From assembly GCA_023145555.1 (NCBI GenBank), contig JAGLDO010000071.1:1-22383 (forward strand): DNA of 22,383 nt, read 5' to 3'. Position 1 is the stretch's first letter, and each line of letters starts with the position of its first letter. Below the pieces are notes generated by a model. It searched no databases. It saw nothing but the letters and a program-made list of their open reading frames with translations, and was not told the origin of the DNA. This document shows, one piece after another, positions 9,130 through 16,823 of the stretch. The translations under genes and the position numbers were made by a program. Source of the stretch: Bacteroidales bacterium (lineage in GTDB: Bacteria; Bacteroidota; Bacteroidia; Bacteroidales; B39-G9).

Positions 9130-10169
9130 TATTTAATTTTTTTGTGATTAAATATAGAATAAAGAAAACCAACAGATATGGTTAAGTTATTAATATTAAA
9201 GTTACTATCGTAAGAGTAATATCTTGAAATAAAATCAAAATCAGACAAACGATTATCAGCATTTACCTGATTTAACAAAGCAAGACTATATTTGATATTA
9301 AAAAATATATTTCCATTAGGAATTTTATATCGAGCACCGGCACCTAAAACAATAGACACATTATTTTTTCGTCTAAATTCTTTTAATGAAAAATCAGAAC
9401 CTGAAACATCGTTATGAGAATTGTCGATATATTGTCTTACAGGTTTATAAGAAGCATCAAAAAGATAAGAGTAAGCAAGTCCTGACAAAACATAAGGTTT
9501 AATTTTTTCGGTGAACTCAAATTTATAATAACCCACAACAGGGACTTCAATTAATTTTTGAGTTTCGATAAGAATTGTTTTCGAAAAATCGAATAAAGAA
9601 CTTGTTAATTCAAATTGTCGCTGAGAATAAATAACTGTAGCTCCAACATCATATTTATCGGAAATATGATAAACGATTTTTGGTCCGATCTGAAATCCCA
9701 TTCCCGAAGATTTATATTTACTTTTATCTTGACTAACATTACTCGGACCATATAGTTTGGTGATAAAAGGAAATGAATAATTTAAAGCAGCTGTAACACC
9801 TATTTCAAGAACCGGTTTAGTATAATATGAATTAAAAAGAAAAATAAATTCAGCAGGATCAATGGCTGGATTAACTTTATATTCAGGGTTTGTTTTTAAA
9901 AATTTTAACATTGTTTCTTCTGCAAGGTCTTTTTTATCATCAAACAAATAAGTTAAAATAAGAAGTTTATATGCCTGAATTTTATCTTCAGTATTAAAAC
10001 CTTCTTCTAAGCATGGGTTTAGCAAACTGGGGATTTCCTCAATAACTCCTTGTGTGTATAGCTTTTGTGCGTTTTTCAAATTTAAGGCACAATCATTTTG
10101 AGCACTTACATTAGCACTTAATAACAAAAAAGATATTAAGAGAATAATATTATTAAAAAAGAGCTTCAT
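9129..10169 (-). CDS. Outer-membrane beta-barrel protein with TPR-like N-terminal domain
   Basis: A 346-residue protein with a signal peptide (1-23, cleavage after VSA before QND). Residues about 27-115 are helical and TPR-like, with a Cys pair at 27 and 53. From about 119 to the C-terminus the sequence alternates hydrophobic and polar residues in strands separated by turns and polar loops (for example GFQIGPKIVYHIS, YDVGATVIYSQRQFEL, KPYVLSGLAYSYLF), ending in GFLYSIF. This fits a small outer-membrane barrel of the PorT/OmpW-like type common in Bacteroidota. It lies 11 bases after the STAND gene and shares one base with the lipoprotein gene. It may anchor or feed the periplasmic half of the STAND protein; that is inference. 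It does not look like PorP/SprF. Function is unknown. Confidence 0.82.
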   Translation of the reverse strand: MKLFFNNIILLISFLLLSANVSAQNDCALNLKNAQKLYTQGVIEEIPSLLNPCLEEGFNTEDKIQAYKLLILTYLFDDKKDLAEETMLKFLKTNPEYKVNPAIDPAEFIFLFNSYYTKPVLEIGVTAALNYSFPFITKLYGPSNVSQDKSKYKSSGMGFQIGPKIVYHISDKYDVGATVIYSQRQFELTSSLFDFSKTILIETQKLIEVPVVGYYKFEFTEKIKPYVLSGLAYSYLFDASYKPVRQYIDNSHNDVSGSDFSLKEFRRKNNVSIVLGAGARYKIPNGNIFFNIKYSLALLNQVNADNRLSDFDFISRYYSYDSNFNINNLTISVGFLYSIFNHKKIK

Positions 10170-10180
10170 ATTTTTATATT

Positions 10181-13100
10181 TTAAGGTAAATCTAATTTAA
10201 TTTTTTCATACTTAATGTCTTTAGCAACAAATTTATTCCATTCGTCATTTGTCATATTTCGTTCAATTTTAGACACAACATCATCAGCAATAATAATCGG
10301 TTTTGTAGCCCATTTCTGAATTAATCCGTCGGAATAAGCTGTGTATAAATATTTTGAATCATTAGTAAAAGCTAATTTCAAAATCCATGCATCGTTATCT
10401 TTAAGCACAACAGGTTGATTGTTAAGATTATCCATTTCCCAGAGTTGAGTTGTTCCATCAGAACTTGCTGAGGCAATAAATTTATTATCGGGGCTAAACT
10501 GAATATCATTAATACGAGCATTTTGTCCTTGCAAAACAGTAATTTTGTTTGAAGCTACATCAAGCAAAAAGACTTTTCCTTTAATATCTCCAAGAGCCAA
10601 TTTTGTTCCATTATCATTATATCTAACAACATTTAAAAAATTGGGTTTAACATCACTTTTTAATTTTGCAGAATCTGTTGTATTAATAAGTGAAACGGTA
10701 TTGTCTTTATTTGTAAGAGCAACATATTTTTCATACGAATAATTTCTGCTCTTATCCCAAATCATTAATTCGCCTTTATTGGTAAATCCAGCAATAAATT
10801 TTCCTAAGTTATTATTTGTCAATCCTTTAATCATAATATCTTTTGAGATAGTTATGCTTTTTTGAGTTAAAAGATTGGTAATAATTACAGATTTATCAGT
10901 ACTGGAAGAAATGATTGAATTATTATCGTTTGAAAAAATTAATGATAAAACGGCGCCTTTGTGGCAATTTAAAACAACAAAATTTGTATCATTTTTATCT
11001 GTAATATTAAATAATTGAATTTTTGCATCATTTGTACCACAAGCAAGAGTTTTTCCATCATTGCTAATTGCTAATGAACGATTTATTGTATTATTTGCAT
11101 GAATTAAAATAAATTTTGAAGTATCGGTTTTTTCATAAGCAATAATTTTTCCATCGCTTGAGGTACTATATAGAATACTTTCAGAATTGTTAAAAGCAAG
11201 TCCTTTAACAGGATTATTATGTTCATTAAGAACATTATTGTTGTTTAATTCAAATGCTTTTGAAGCCAAATAAAGTCCATCATAAATATCAGGATTTTGT
11301 TGAATACCTTTATACTTATTATTTAACAAATAAGCTTTGTAAGCAACTAATGCTTTAAGATTATTATCGTTGTTTATTTGTACTGATTTAACAGCCATTG
11401 ACTGTGCAATAGATAACATACGAAGTGAAAAGGCTCTCTCACTGGCTTTTTCAGCAATTGTTTTTTGTTGAAGCGCTATTTTTTCACTTTTAACAGCAAG
11501 TTTTCTTTGTTTATCAGCTTCTATTGATTTTTTATTTGCAATTTCTTTTTGATACAAAGCATATTTTGCACTTTTTTCAGCTTCTTTTTCTTTAACTTGA
11601 GCAATAGCCTTTTGTTTTACAGCTTCTTTTTCTTTTACCTTAGCAATAGCGGTTTGTTCTTCAGCTTTTTTAAAGTTTTTATTAGCTAAAACAGTTTGTT
11701 TCTCAGCAAGGACTCGATTCTTATCAGATTCTTGTTTCATCACAACCGAATAAAGCATAAATCCCAAAGATATAATTGATGCAATACCAAGCACTAATGC
11801 AAAAACACGAGTACGACGAAGTTGTCTTTTTTGTAATTTAATTTTATTCTCTTCCTCGGCATCATAATCTTTTTTGCTTGTTTGAAGATAAACCATTGTT
11901 CTTTCGAAAGCAGGGTTGTATCTTTGCGCCCAAGCAAGTGTTGGTTTTTGTTTTTCTTTCCAGTTGATAGCCAATTGTAAATCAGGTGGACGCCATAAAC
12001 CGGTTTCTCCTTCTTGATATTTTGCAGCAGCATCTGATAGTCTGGTATACATTTGTATTGAATCGTTCTCTTCTTTTACCCAATTTGATAATTTATCCCA
12101 AATTCTCATTAAACTCTCGTGAGAAATGTCAATAATAGAATTTTCATCAATTGGATACTCTATAGAAGGGTAAATAAACGACCTGCCACGACCTCGAAAG
12201 TTATCAATTACAGTAATAGTGTCTTCAACAGAAGCATTTGTAATTGCTGCAATTTCTTTAGCACTTGATGGACGGCGGACTCCTCTGTTATCGGATCCTT
12301 TTTCGGTTAAAGTCTTAAATAAATTCTGGCAGATTTGTTTTTGATTATGAGAAAGTTCATCAAACGCTTCATTAGCATGAAGAGACAATGCTTTTTCCAT
12401 TCTTCCGATAGAATTATAATCTTCAATATTAATTGGAGAATCATTGTCATGATTATTTAGCCAATAATCCCATGTTCGCATAAGTGCATGCTGAAGAATA
12501 GGAAGTTGGTCGGGATTATCGCCAATATCATTTAATAATTGTTGTTCTAAAAAAGGTGTGATTTTAGCACTACCAACAGCAATGGGTCCTAATATGGCTT
12601 GACGAAGGTCGTTACGAGTCATCTGGGGAACCAAATAATTGCTTTGATTAATGAGTTTAGTAAAAGTTTGAAATTGAGAACATTCTCCAATAAAGTCAGA
12701 TCTCATTGTGATAACCACGTAAATAGGAACGTCAGTTTGATTTATGGCTTCAATTAAAAGATTTACAAAAGCAATTGATTCATTAATTGAATTTAGATTA
12801 TTTGTATTTTTTTTAAATCTGAACAGTTCTTCAAATTGGTCAATAATAAGAAGTACATTTTCATCTTTTTCGCTTTTGAATTGTTTAATTGCTTCGACAA
12901 GACCTAATGAGCTTGAGTTTAAGAATGACGCAATAATATTTTTTTTGTCAGAAGATTCTGCATCAGAATTTAGCTTAAAAGAACTAATAATTGCATCTGA
13001 AAGATTATTAACAGGTGAGCTTCCGGGTTTTGATTTAATAATTTTCCATTTTGAACCTGCATCGGTAATAAATCCACCATAAAGGATTGGTATTACCCCA

Positions 13101-13303
13101 CAATAAATCAGAGATGATTTTCCACTTCCTGAAGCACCTATAACGGCAATAAATCTATTATCGGATAATTTTTGTAATATCTCATCGCTTTGCCCGTCTC
13201 GACCAAAAAACAAATGACTTTCATTAATGTTAAATGGTCTTAATCCGGGAAATGGATTGAAATAAGTTTTATTATTATTTTTTGATGATATTGATTTATC
13301 CAT
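10181..13303 (-). CDS. STAND (nSTAND1-type) NTPase with transmembrane helix, coiled coil and WD40 propeller
   Basis: A 1040-residue signalling ATPase. The start FPGLRPF-x(n)-FFGRDGQ is typical of nSTAND1 proteins. Walker A is GASGSGKSS (56-64) and Walker B is VLLIID with DQFEELFR (150-162). A winged-helix-like part (about 320-400; ISHESLMRIWDKL) follows. After a basic stretch (QKRQLRRTR, 491-499) comes one transmembrane helix (500-521), then an Ala/Glu/Lys-rich coiled coil (525-625), a helical segment (630-690), and seven WD40-like blades (about 693-998; best ones end TTQLWE and GLIQKW). The tail DEWNKFVAKDIKYEK is shared by WD40-STAND relatives. Positive-inside flanking predicts a cytoplasmic NTPase and a periplasmic propeller. 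It starts one base after the TIR-protein stop codon. STAND proteins act as ligand-triggered oligomerising switches; the ligand here is unknown. Confidence 0.9.
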   Translation of the reverse strand: MDKSISSKNNNKTYFNPFPGLRPFNINESHLFFGRDGQSDEILQKLSDNRFIAVIGASGSGKSSLIYCGVIPILYGGFITDAGSKWKIIKSKPGSSPVNNLSDAIISSFKLNSDAESSDKKNIIASFLNSSSLGLVEAIKQFKSEKDENVLLIIDQFEELFRFKKNTNNLNSINESIAFVNLLIEAINQTDVPIYVVITMRSDFIGECSQFQTFTKLINQSNYLVPQMTRNDLRQAILGPIAVGSAKITPFLEQQLLNDIGDNPDQLPILQHALMRTWDYWLNNHDNDSPINIEDYNSIGRMEKALSLHANEAFDELSHNQKQICQNLFKTLTEKGSDNRGVRRPSSAKEIAAITNASVEDTITVIDNFRGRGRSFIYPSIEYPIDENSIIDISHESLMRIWDKLSNWVKEENDSIQMYTRLSDAAAKYQEGETGLWRPPDLQLAINWKEKQKPTLAWAQRYNPAFERTMVYLQTSKKDYDAEEENKIKLQKRQLRRTRVFALVLGIASIISLGFMLYSVVMKQESDKNRVLAEKQTVLANKNFKKAEEQTAIAKVKEKEAVKQKAIAQVKEKEAEKSAKYALYQKEIANKKSIEADKQRKLAVKSEKIALQQKTIAEKASERAFSLRMLSIAQSMAVKSVQINNDNNLKALVAYKAYLLNNKYKGIQQNPDIYDGLYLASKAFELNNNNVLNEHNNPVKGLAFNNSESILYSTSSDGKIIAYEKTDTSKFILIHANNTINRSLAISNDGKTLACGTNDAKIQLFNITDKNDTNFVVLNCHKGAVLSLIFSNDNNSIISSSTDKSVIITNLLTQKSITISKDIMIKGLTNNNLGKFIAGFTNKGELMIWDKSRNYSYEKYVALTNKDNTVSLINTTDSAKLKSDVKPNFLNVVRYNDNGTKLALGDIKGKVFLLDVASNKITVLQGQNARINDIQFSPDNKFIASASSDGTTQLWEMDNLNNQPVVLKDNDAWILKLAFTNDSKYLYTAYSDGLIQKWATKPIIIADDVVSKIERNMTNDEWNKFVAKDIKYEKIKLDLP
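11579..11662 (-). repeat. 42-bp tandem duplication in the STAND coiled coil
   Basis: The segment beginning agcttctttttctt at 11579 recurs at 11621, a shift of exactly 42 bases. That is 14 residues, or two heptads. The two copies differ at a few positions only. They encode the repeated K-V/Q-KEKEA units of the linker between membrane helix and propeller, showing that this coiled coil grew by whole-heptad duplication. Confidence 0.8.
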
Positions 13304-13304
13304 T

Positions 13305-14756
13305 TTATTTTTTGAGTTTAGTTAAAACAGAAGATAAACTCTCAGGGTTAAACTGTTTTTGTTTATCAAGAATTATGAAATCTTCATCAATTAAAATACT
13401 ATCATTATATTCTTTGTCTGAATAAAAAACTTTAGCCAGAAATTCCTTTTCTTTTCCAAAACCGGGAGATTTTTTTATGTCTTTTATTTTGCTTTTAATC
13501 CATTGATTATTATTATTTGAGTAAATAAAAACGGCATCGCATTTTACTAAATTTTCTCTGTATTTATTCAACATTTCGATTTGTCTGCCTGTGTATAAAG
13601 ATGTTATTGTTTCAATTTGATTGCTCTCAAAGTACTTAACAATATCCTCAATTTTATCACTGTCCTTCTTATCGTTTATTATATAAATTTTAATCTTATC
13701 GTTTGTTTCTTCTACATGTAATTTGTTGTGTTTTTGATTTTTTATTTGTTCAATTTTCAGCAACACAATTTGTTTTAATACTTCAATAGGTGCTTGAACA
13801 ATTTCTGCTCCTTTAACTTCATTAGTATTATGAATTAGTTGTTCTACATATAATTCCTGCTTTTTATTCTTGAATTCTACTTTTGGAGGAATCCAAATAA
13901 TTCTTGAAAAATATGGATTTTCTATACAAATATCTTCAAAAAAATCAACTGCAATTTTATTTTGGAAAGTAACAATCGATTCTTCCGAATTATTGAGCAA
14001 ATCTCCATAATCTCCACCAATAATATGAATAGACAACAGCGAATGTTTAAAGTTATTGATTATTTCGGGCTTTAGCTTCTCTGCGTCTTGCGATAAATAA
14101 ATACGCGGAATAACATTTAGTTTATGATGCAGAAATTCTCGTTTTAATCTGTTATAATTTTCAATCTGGTCGGTACCTGATTGCGACAAATAAATAGTTT
14201 TGGTAATATCCAGCAACTCTACATCTTTATTCTTTTCCATAATAATAGAGTTCTGAATATCGTAGGTTAAATCAATTAATTTTAACCAGAGAGTTTTCTC
14301 TAAAAAATTACCTTGCAATGAATTAAAATCAATAATTTTTCCTGCTTTTTTATCAATCTCAAAAAAACTGTAATTAATAAAATTTTGCACCAACTTTGGT
14401 TGATTTTCTAATGTTACATCACTATCAATAATTTTAAAAACTCTATTTTCTTGTTTTAAGCTTTGTTCGTTTAAAACCTTAAAAATCAGATTTAATTCAG
14501 TAATACATTTTTCTGATTTAAGATAGTTTTCAGTTAACACTATAACAAATAACAATGTTTTTGAAAAGGTTTCAGACTTATCTTCTTTAGACTTATTAAG
14601 CTCAGTGCTATTGAGTATTTTAGCTTTCTTGTTTGAAGATTGTTCTAAAATAAGTGGTAAATAATGGCAAAGATTATTTACCAATAAATTATTTTTATCA
14701 GAAGCTGTGTCTTTATCTGATAAGCTTATAAAAATATCATTGTCAAATTTTGCCAT
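13305..14756 (-). CDS. Triple TIR-like domain protein
   Basis: A 483-residue cytoplasmic protein (no signal peptide or membrane helix) with three modules of TIR/DUF4062-like Rossmann type. Module 1 (5-165) starts DIFISLSDKD, like the FISYSxxD first strand of TIR domains, and has NYLKSEKCITEL; Glu87 sits where TIR NADases carry the catalytic Glu. Module 2 (about 184-335) reads IYLSQSGTDQ, a helix, VIPRIYLSQDA, then SIHIIGGDYG, as in DUF4062-type proteins. Module 3 (about 353-470) has KIYIINDKKD, KCDAVFIYSNNNNQW and PGFGKEKEFLAKVFY, but lacks a Glu at the catalytic position. The gene precedes the STAND gene by one base, so the two surely work together. NADase activity of module 1 is possible but not shown; all modules could be adaptors. 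Confidence 0.75.
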   Translation of the reverse strand: MAKFDNDIFISLSDKDTASDKNNLLVNNLCHYLPLILEQSSNKKAKILNSTELNKSKEDKSETFSKTLLFVIVLTENYLKSEKCITELNLIFKVLNEQSLKQENRVFKIIDSDVTLENQPKLVQNFINYSFFEIDKKAGKIIDFNSLQGNFLEKTLWLKLIDLTYDIQNSIIMEKNKDVELLDITKTIYLSQSGTDQIENYNRLKREFLHHKLNVIPRIYLSQDAEKLKPEIINNFKHSLLSIHIIGGDYGDLLNNSEESIVTFQNKIAVDFFEDICIENPYFSRIIWIPPKVEFKNKKQELYVEQLIHNTNEVKGAEIVQAPIEVLKQIVLLKIEQIKNQKHNKLHVEETNDKIKIYIINDKKDSDKIEDIVKYFESNQIETITSLYTGRQIEMLNKYRENLVKCDAVFIYSNNNNQWIKSKIKDIKKSPGFGKEKEFLAKVFYSDKEYNDSILIDEDFIILDKQKQFNPESLSSVLTKLKK

Positions 14757-14836
14757 TATACTATAAGATTTATCTAAAAATTATGTCTTAACTATTAAGA
14801 CGTTTCAAATTCTGAAATCTTCAACTGATGATTGTT
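14757..14836. other. 80-base leader between phosphatase and TIR genes
   Basis: This spacer separates the phosphatase gene from the TIR/STAND operon. I find no clean TAnnTTTG box on the minus strand; the nearest candidate, AGAATTTG, misses both first positions. The gap is short enough for read-through but could hide a weak promoter. It contains the hairpin at 14785-14801. Confidence 0.5.
14785..14801 (-). terminator. Small hairpin, possible weak terminator or attenuator
   Basis: GTCTTAA (14785-14791) and TTAAGAC (14795-14801) form a 7-bp stem with a 3-base loop. On the minus strand it is followed by ATAATTTTT. It lies 36 bases after the phosphatase stop codon and 29 bases before the TIR start codon. 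The stem is AT-rich and short, so any termination would be partial, which could set the ratio between the two parts of the locus. Confidence 0.35.
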
Positions 14837-16798
14837 TTATATTTTTATTCCAATCACTATTATATCATCAACTTGTTCAATGTCGCCTTTCCACTCGTCA
14901 ATTGTTTTATTAAGAATTTCTTTTTGTTTATCCATCGGCTCATTGCTAATTTCTGTTAAAAGATTTCTAAAGGCTTTATACATAAATTTTCTCCCTCTTT
15001 CACCACCAAACTGGTCGGCATATCCATCGGAAAAGATGTATAAAGTATCTCCTTTTTGCACCTCAATTTCGTTATTCGTATATTTCTTAAATTCTTCTAC
15101 TCCACTTTGTCCAATTGGGAACTTATCTGCCTTAAATTGAAGCAGTTCATTATTGCGAATTAAATACAATGGGTTATAAGCACCGGCATATTGAACTTTA
15201 TTATTTTTATAATCGACAGAACATATAGCAATATCCATTCCGTCTCTTATTGAAGCATCGCCTTTTTCTCTCAATGTTTCTGTAACACCTTCGTTTAGAG
15301 CGTCTAAAATATCAGATGGTTTTCGTGCATTTATAACATTAACAGCATGATTAAGTTGGTTACTTCCAACAATTGACATAAATGCTCCGGGAACTCCATG
15401 TCCTGTGCAATCTACTGCAGCCACGACTACTTTTTTATCAAGTTCATTAATCCAATAAAAATCACCACTTACTATATCCTTAGGTCTGTATAAAATAAAT
15501 GAGTTTGGCATTATGCTTTCAATATAGTCGTTAGGAGGTAAAATAGCATTTTGAATTCTTTTTGCATATCTGATACTATCTGTAATATGCTTATTTTGCT
15601 CTTCTATCTGTTCTTTTTGTTTTGATATTTCTGCTGTTCGGTCTTTTACTTTTTGTTCCAATTCATAGTAATAACTTTCTAATTCGGAAATCATCATATT
15701 GAACTTTTGTGATAAAGTCGCAATTTCGTTGTTTCCAACAACCTCAGCTCTTTCGTTAAGATGACCGTTTGTAATTCTATTTACATTATTTACCAAATGT
15801 TTTATTGGGTCGGTAATAACACGAGTTTTTTTATAGATTAATAATATTACTACAAATAAAGTTATTCCAAATATTATGAAGAATTTAATAAGCTCGTTTC
15901 GTAAACTTACTATTTCGCTTGTTTTGTCTGAGACAATTCTAATTACAGCATTTTTATATAATTCTGTATTTTTTCGGTACATATAAATATACTCATAGTT
16001 GAACGTTAAGCCGTTTTCTTTTTCAACAAAAGTGATGGTGTCCTTATTCTGAAAGGCTTTATATAATATCTTTTTATGTGTCTCTTTTACTTTAGTGCTT
16101 TTATCTAAAGAGAAAGGTTTTCCTGCTCCAATAAACAAATCAACGGAATTAATGCTTTCTTGTTTTTTGGCAATGTCTTTTAAAGTAGCTCTTATGAAAT
16201 TAATTATTTCATCTGCTTTTTGTGAATAGATACCAATTTCAATAATGTATTTCCCGTCATTTGTGGCTTGGTAAGTATATTTTCTTAATCTTCGGGTTGA
16301 GGCTTCAATGGCAAATCTTTCATTTTTAAATTTTTTGTTTTTTAAAATATCGAGAAGCATATTTTTATGTTCATCACCAAATTTAAAGATATTAAGATTC
16401 ATGTCTTTTTTATAAGTAGTATTAATTACAATACCCTTACTGTTAATAACATAAATATCACACAAATCCGGATCCATGCCGACTTCTTTTCTCACTTTGT
16501 AAAGATCGACTTTATCAATATTTTTTGTATTAGAAAGATATTTATTAACGACAATATTGCTGTAATTTTTTATTTTTTTATCTAAATTTTGTTCCAAAAC
16601 ATCAAGTGCAACATCCTGAAATTCAAGAACTTTTATTATCTCATCTGATATTATATGATTCTTGGAAACACTCGATTCAACAAGAATTTTTTTTGTGTTT
16701 TGATAGTTAATAACACCAAGTATAAGCAATGCGACAACTGCAGGAAATACTACATTTATAATCAATTGTCGAAAAATTGTTGTTGTTTTTCTATACAT
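14837..16798 (-). CDS. Membrane sensor with HAMP and SpoIIE/PP2C-type phosphatase
   Basis: A 653-residue protein predicted to dephosphorylate a Ser/Thr-phosphorylated partner in the cytoplasm in response to a periplasmic signal. Transmembrane helices at 12-31 and 303-322 flank a periplasmic region of about 270 residues that looks like a Cache-type sensor (YVINSKGIVINTTYKKD). A HAMP domain (about 323-375) and a coiled coil (370-420) lead to the SpoIIE domain (about 420-653), with family motifs RPKDIVSGDFYW (438-449), VDCTGHGVPGAFMS (462-475), RDGMDIA (518-524), FSDGYADQFGG (589-599) and DDIIVIG (644-650). The metal-binding Asp residues of this fold are present (Asp446, Asp463, Asp591, Asp645 by motif). 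It starts 25 bases after the upstream transporter-like gene and probably shares its transcript. No anti-sigma or STAS partner is seen nearby. Confidence 0.92.
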   Translation of the reverse strand: MYRKTTTIFRQLIINVVFPAVVALLILGVINYQNTKKILVESSVSKNHIISDEIIKVLEFQDVALDVLEQNLDKKIKNYSNIVVNKYLSNTKNIDKVDLYKVRKEVGMDPDLCDIYVINSKGIVINTTYKKDMNLNIFKFGDEHKNMLLDILKNKKFKNERFAIEASTRRLRKYTYQATNDGKYIIEIGIYSQKADEIINFIRATLKDIAKKQESINSVDLFIGAGKPFSLDKSTKVKETHKKILYKAFQNKDTITFVEKENGLTFNYEYIYMYRKNTELYKNAVIRIVSDKTSEIVSLRNELIKFFIIFGITLFVVILLIYKKTRVITDPIKHLVNNVNRITNGHLNERAEVVGNNEIATLSQKFNMMISELESYYYELEQKVKDRTAEISKQKEQIEEQNKHITDSIRYAKRIQNAILPPNDYIESIMPNSFILYRPKDIVSGDFYWINELDKKVVVAAVDCTGHGVPGAFMSIVGSNQLNHAVNVINARKPSDILDALNEGVTETLREKGDASIRDGMDIAICSVDYKNNKVQYAGAYNPLYLIRNNELLQFKADKFPIGQSGVEEFKKYTNNEIEVQKGDTLYIFSDGYADQFGGERGRKFMYKAFRNLLTEISNEPMDKQKEILNKTIDEWKGDIEQVDDIIVIGIKI

Positions 16799-16823
16799 AA
16801 CCTTTTAATTAAAAATTATTAGT

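Noticed and set aside
9129..10169. PorP/SprF-family partner of the SprB-like adhesin
   Set aside because: The protein lacks the N-terminal wording of PorP/SprF (DPQFSQY and NPAYAG-type motifs), has a TPR-like domain instead, and the adhesin carries a type A rather than type B sorting domain.
13305..14756. Caspase-like or CBASS/SAVED effector
   Set aside because: No His-Cys caspase dyad motifs and no cyclase or SAVED signature are visible; TIR and DUF4062-like motifs fit better.
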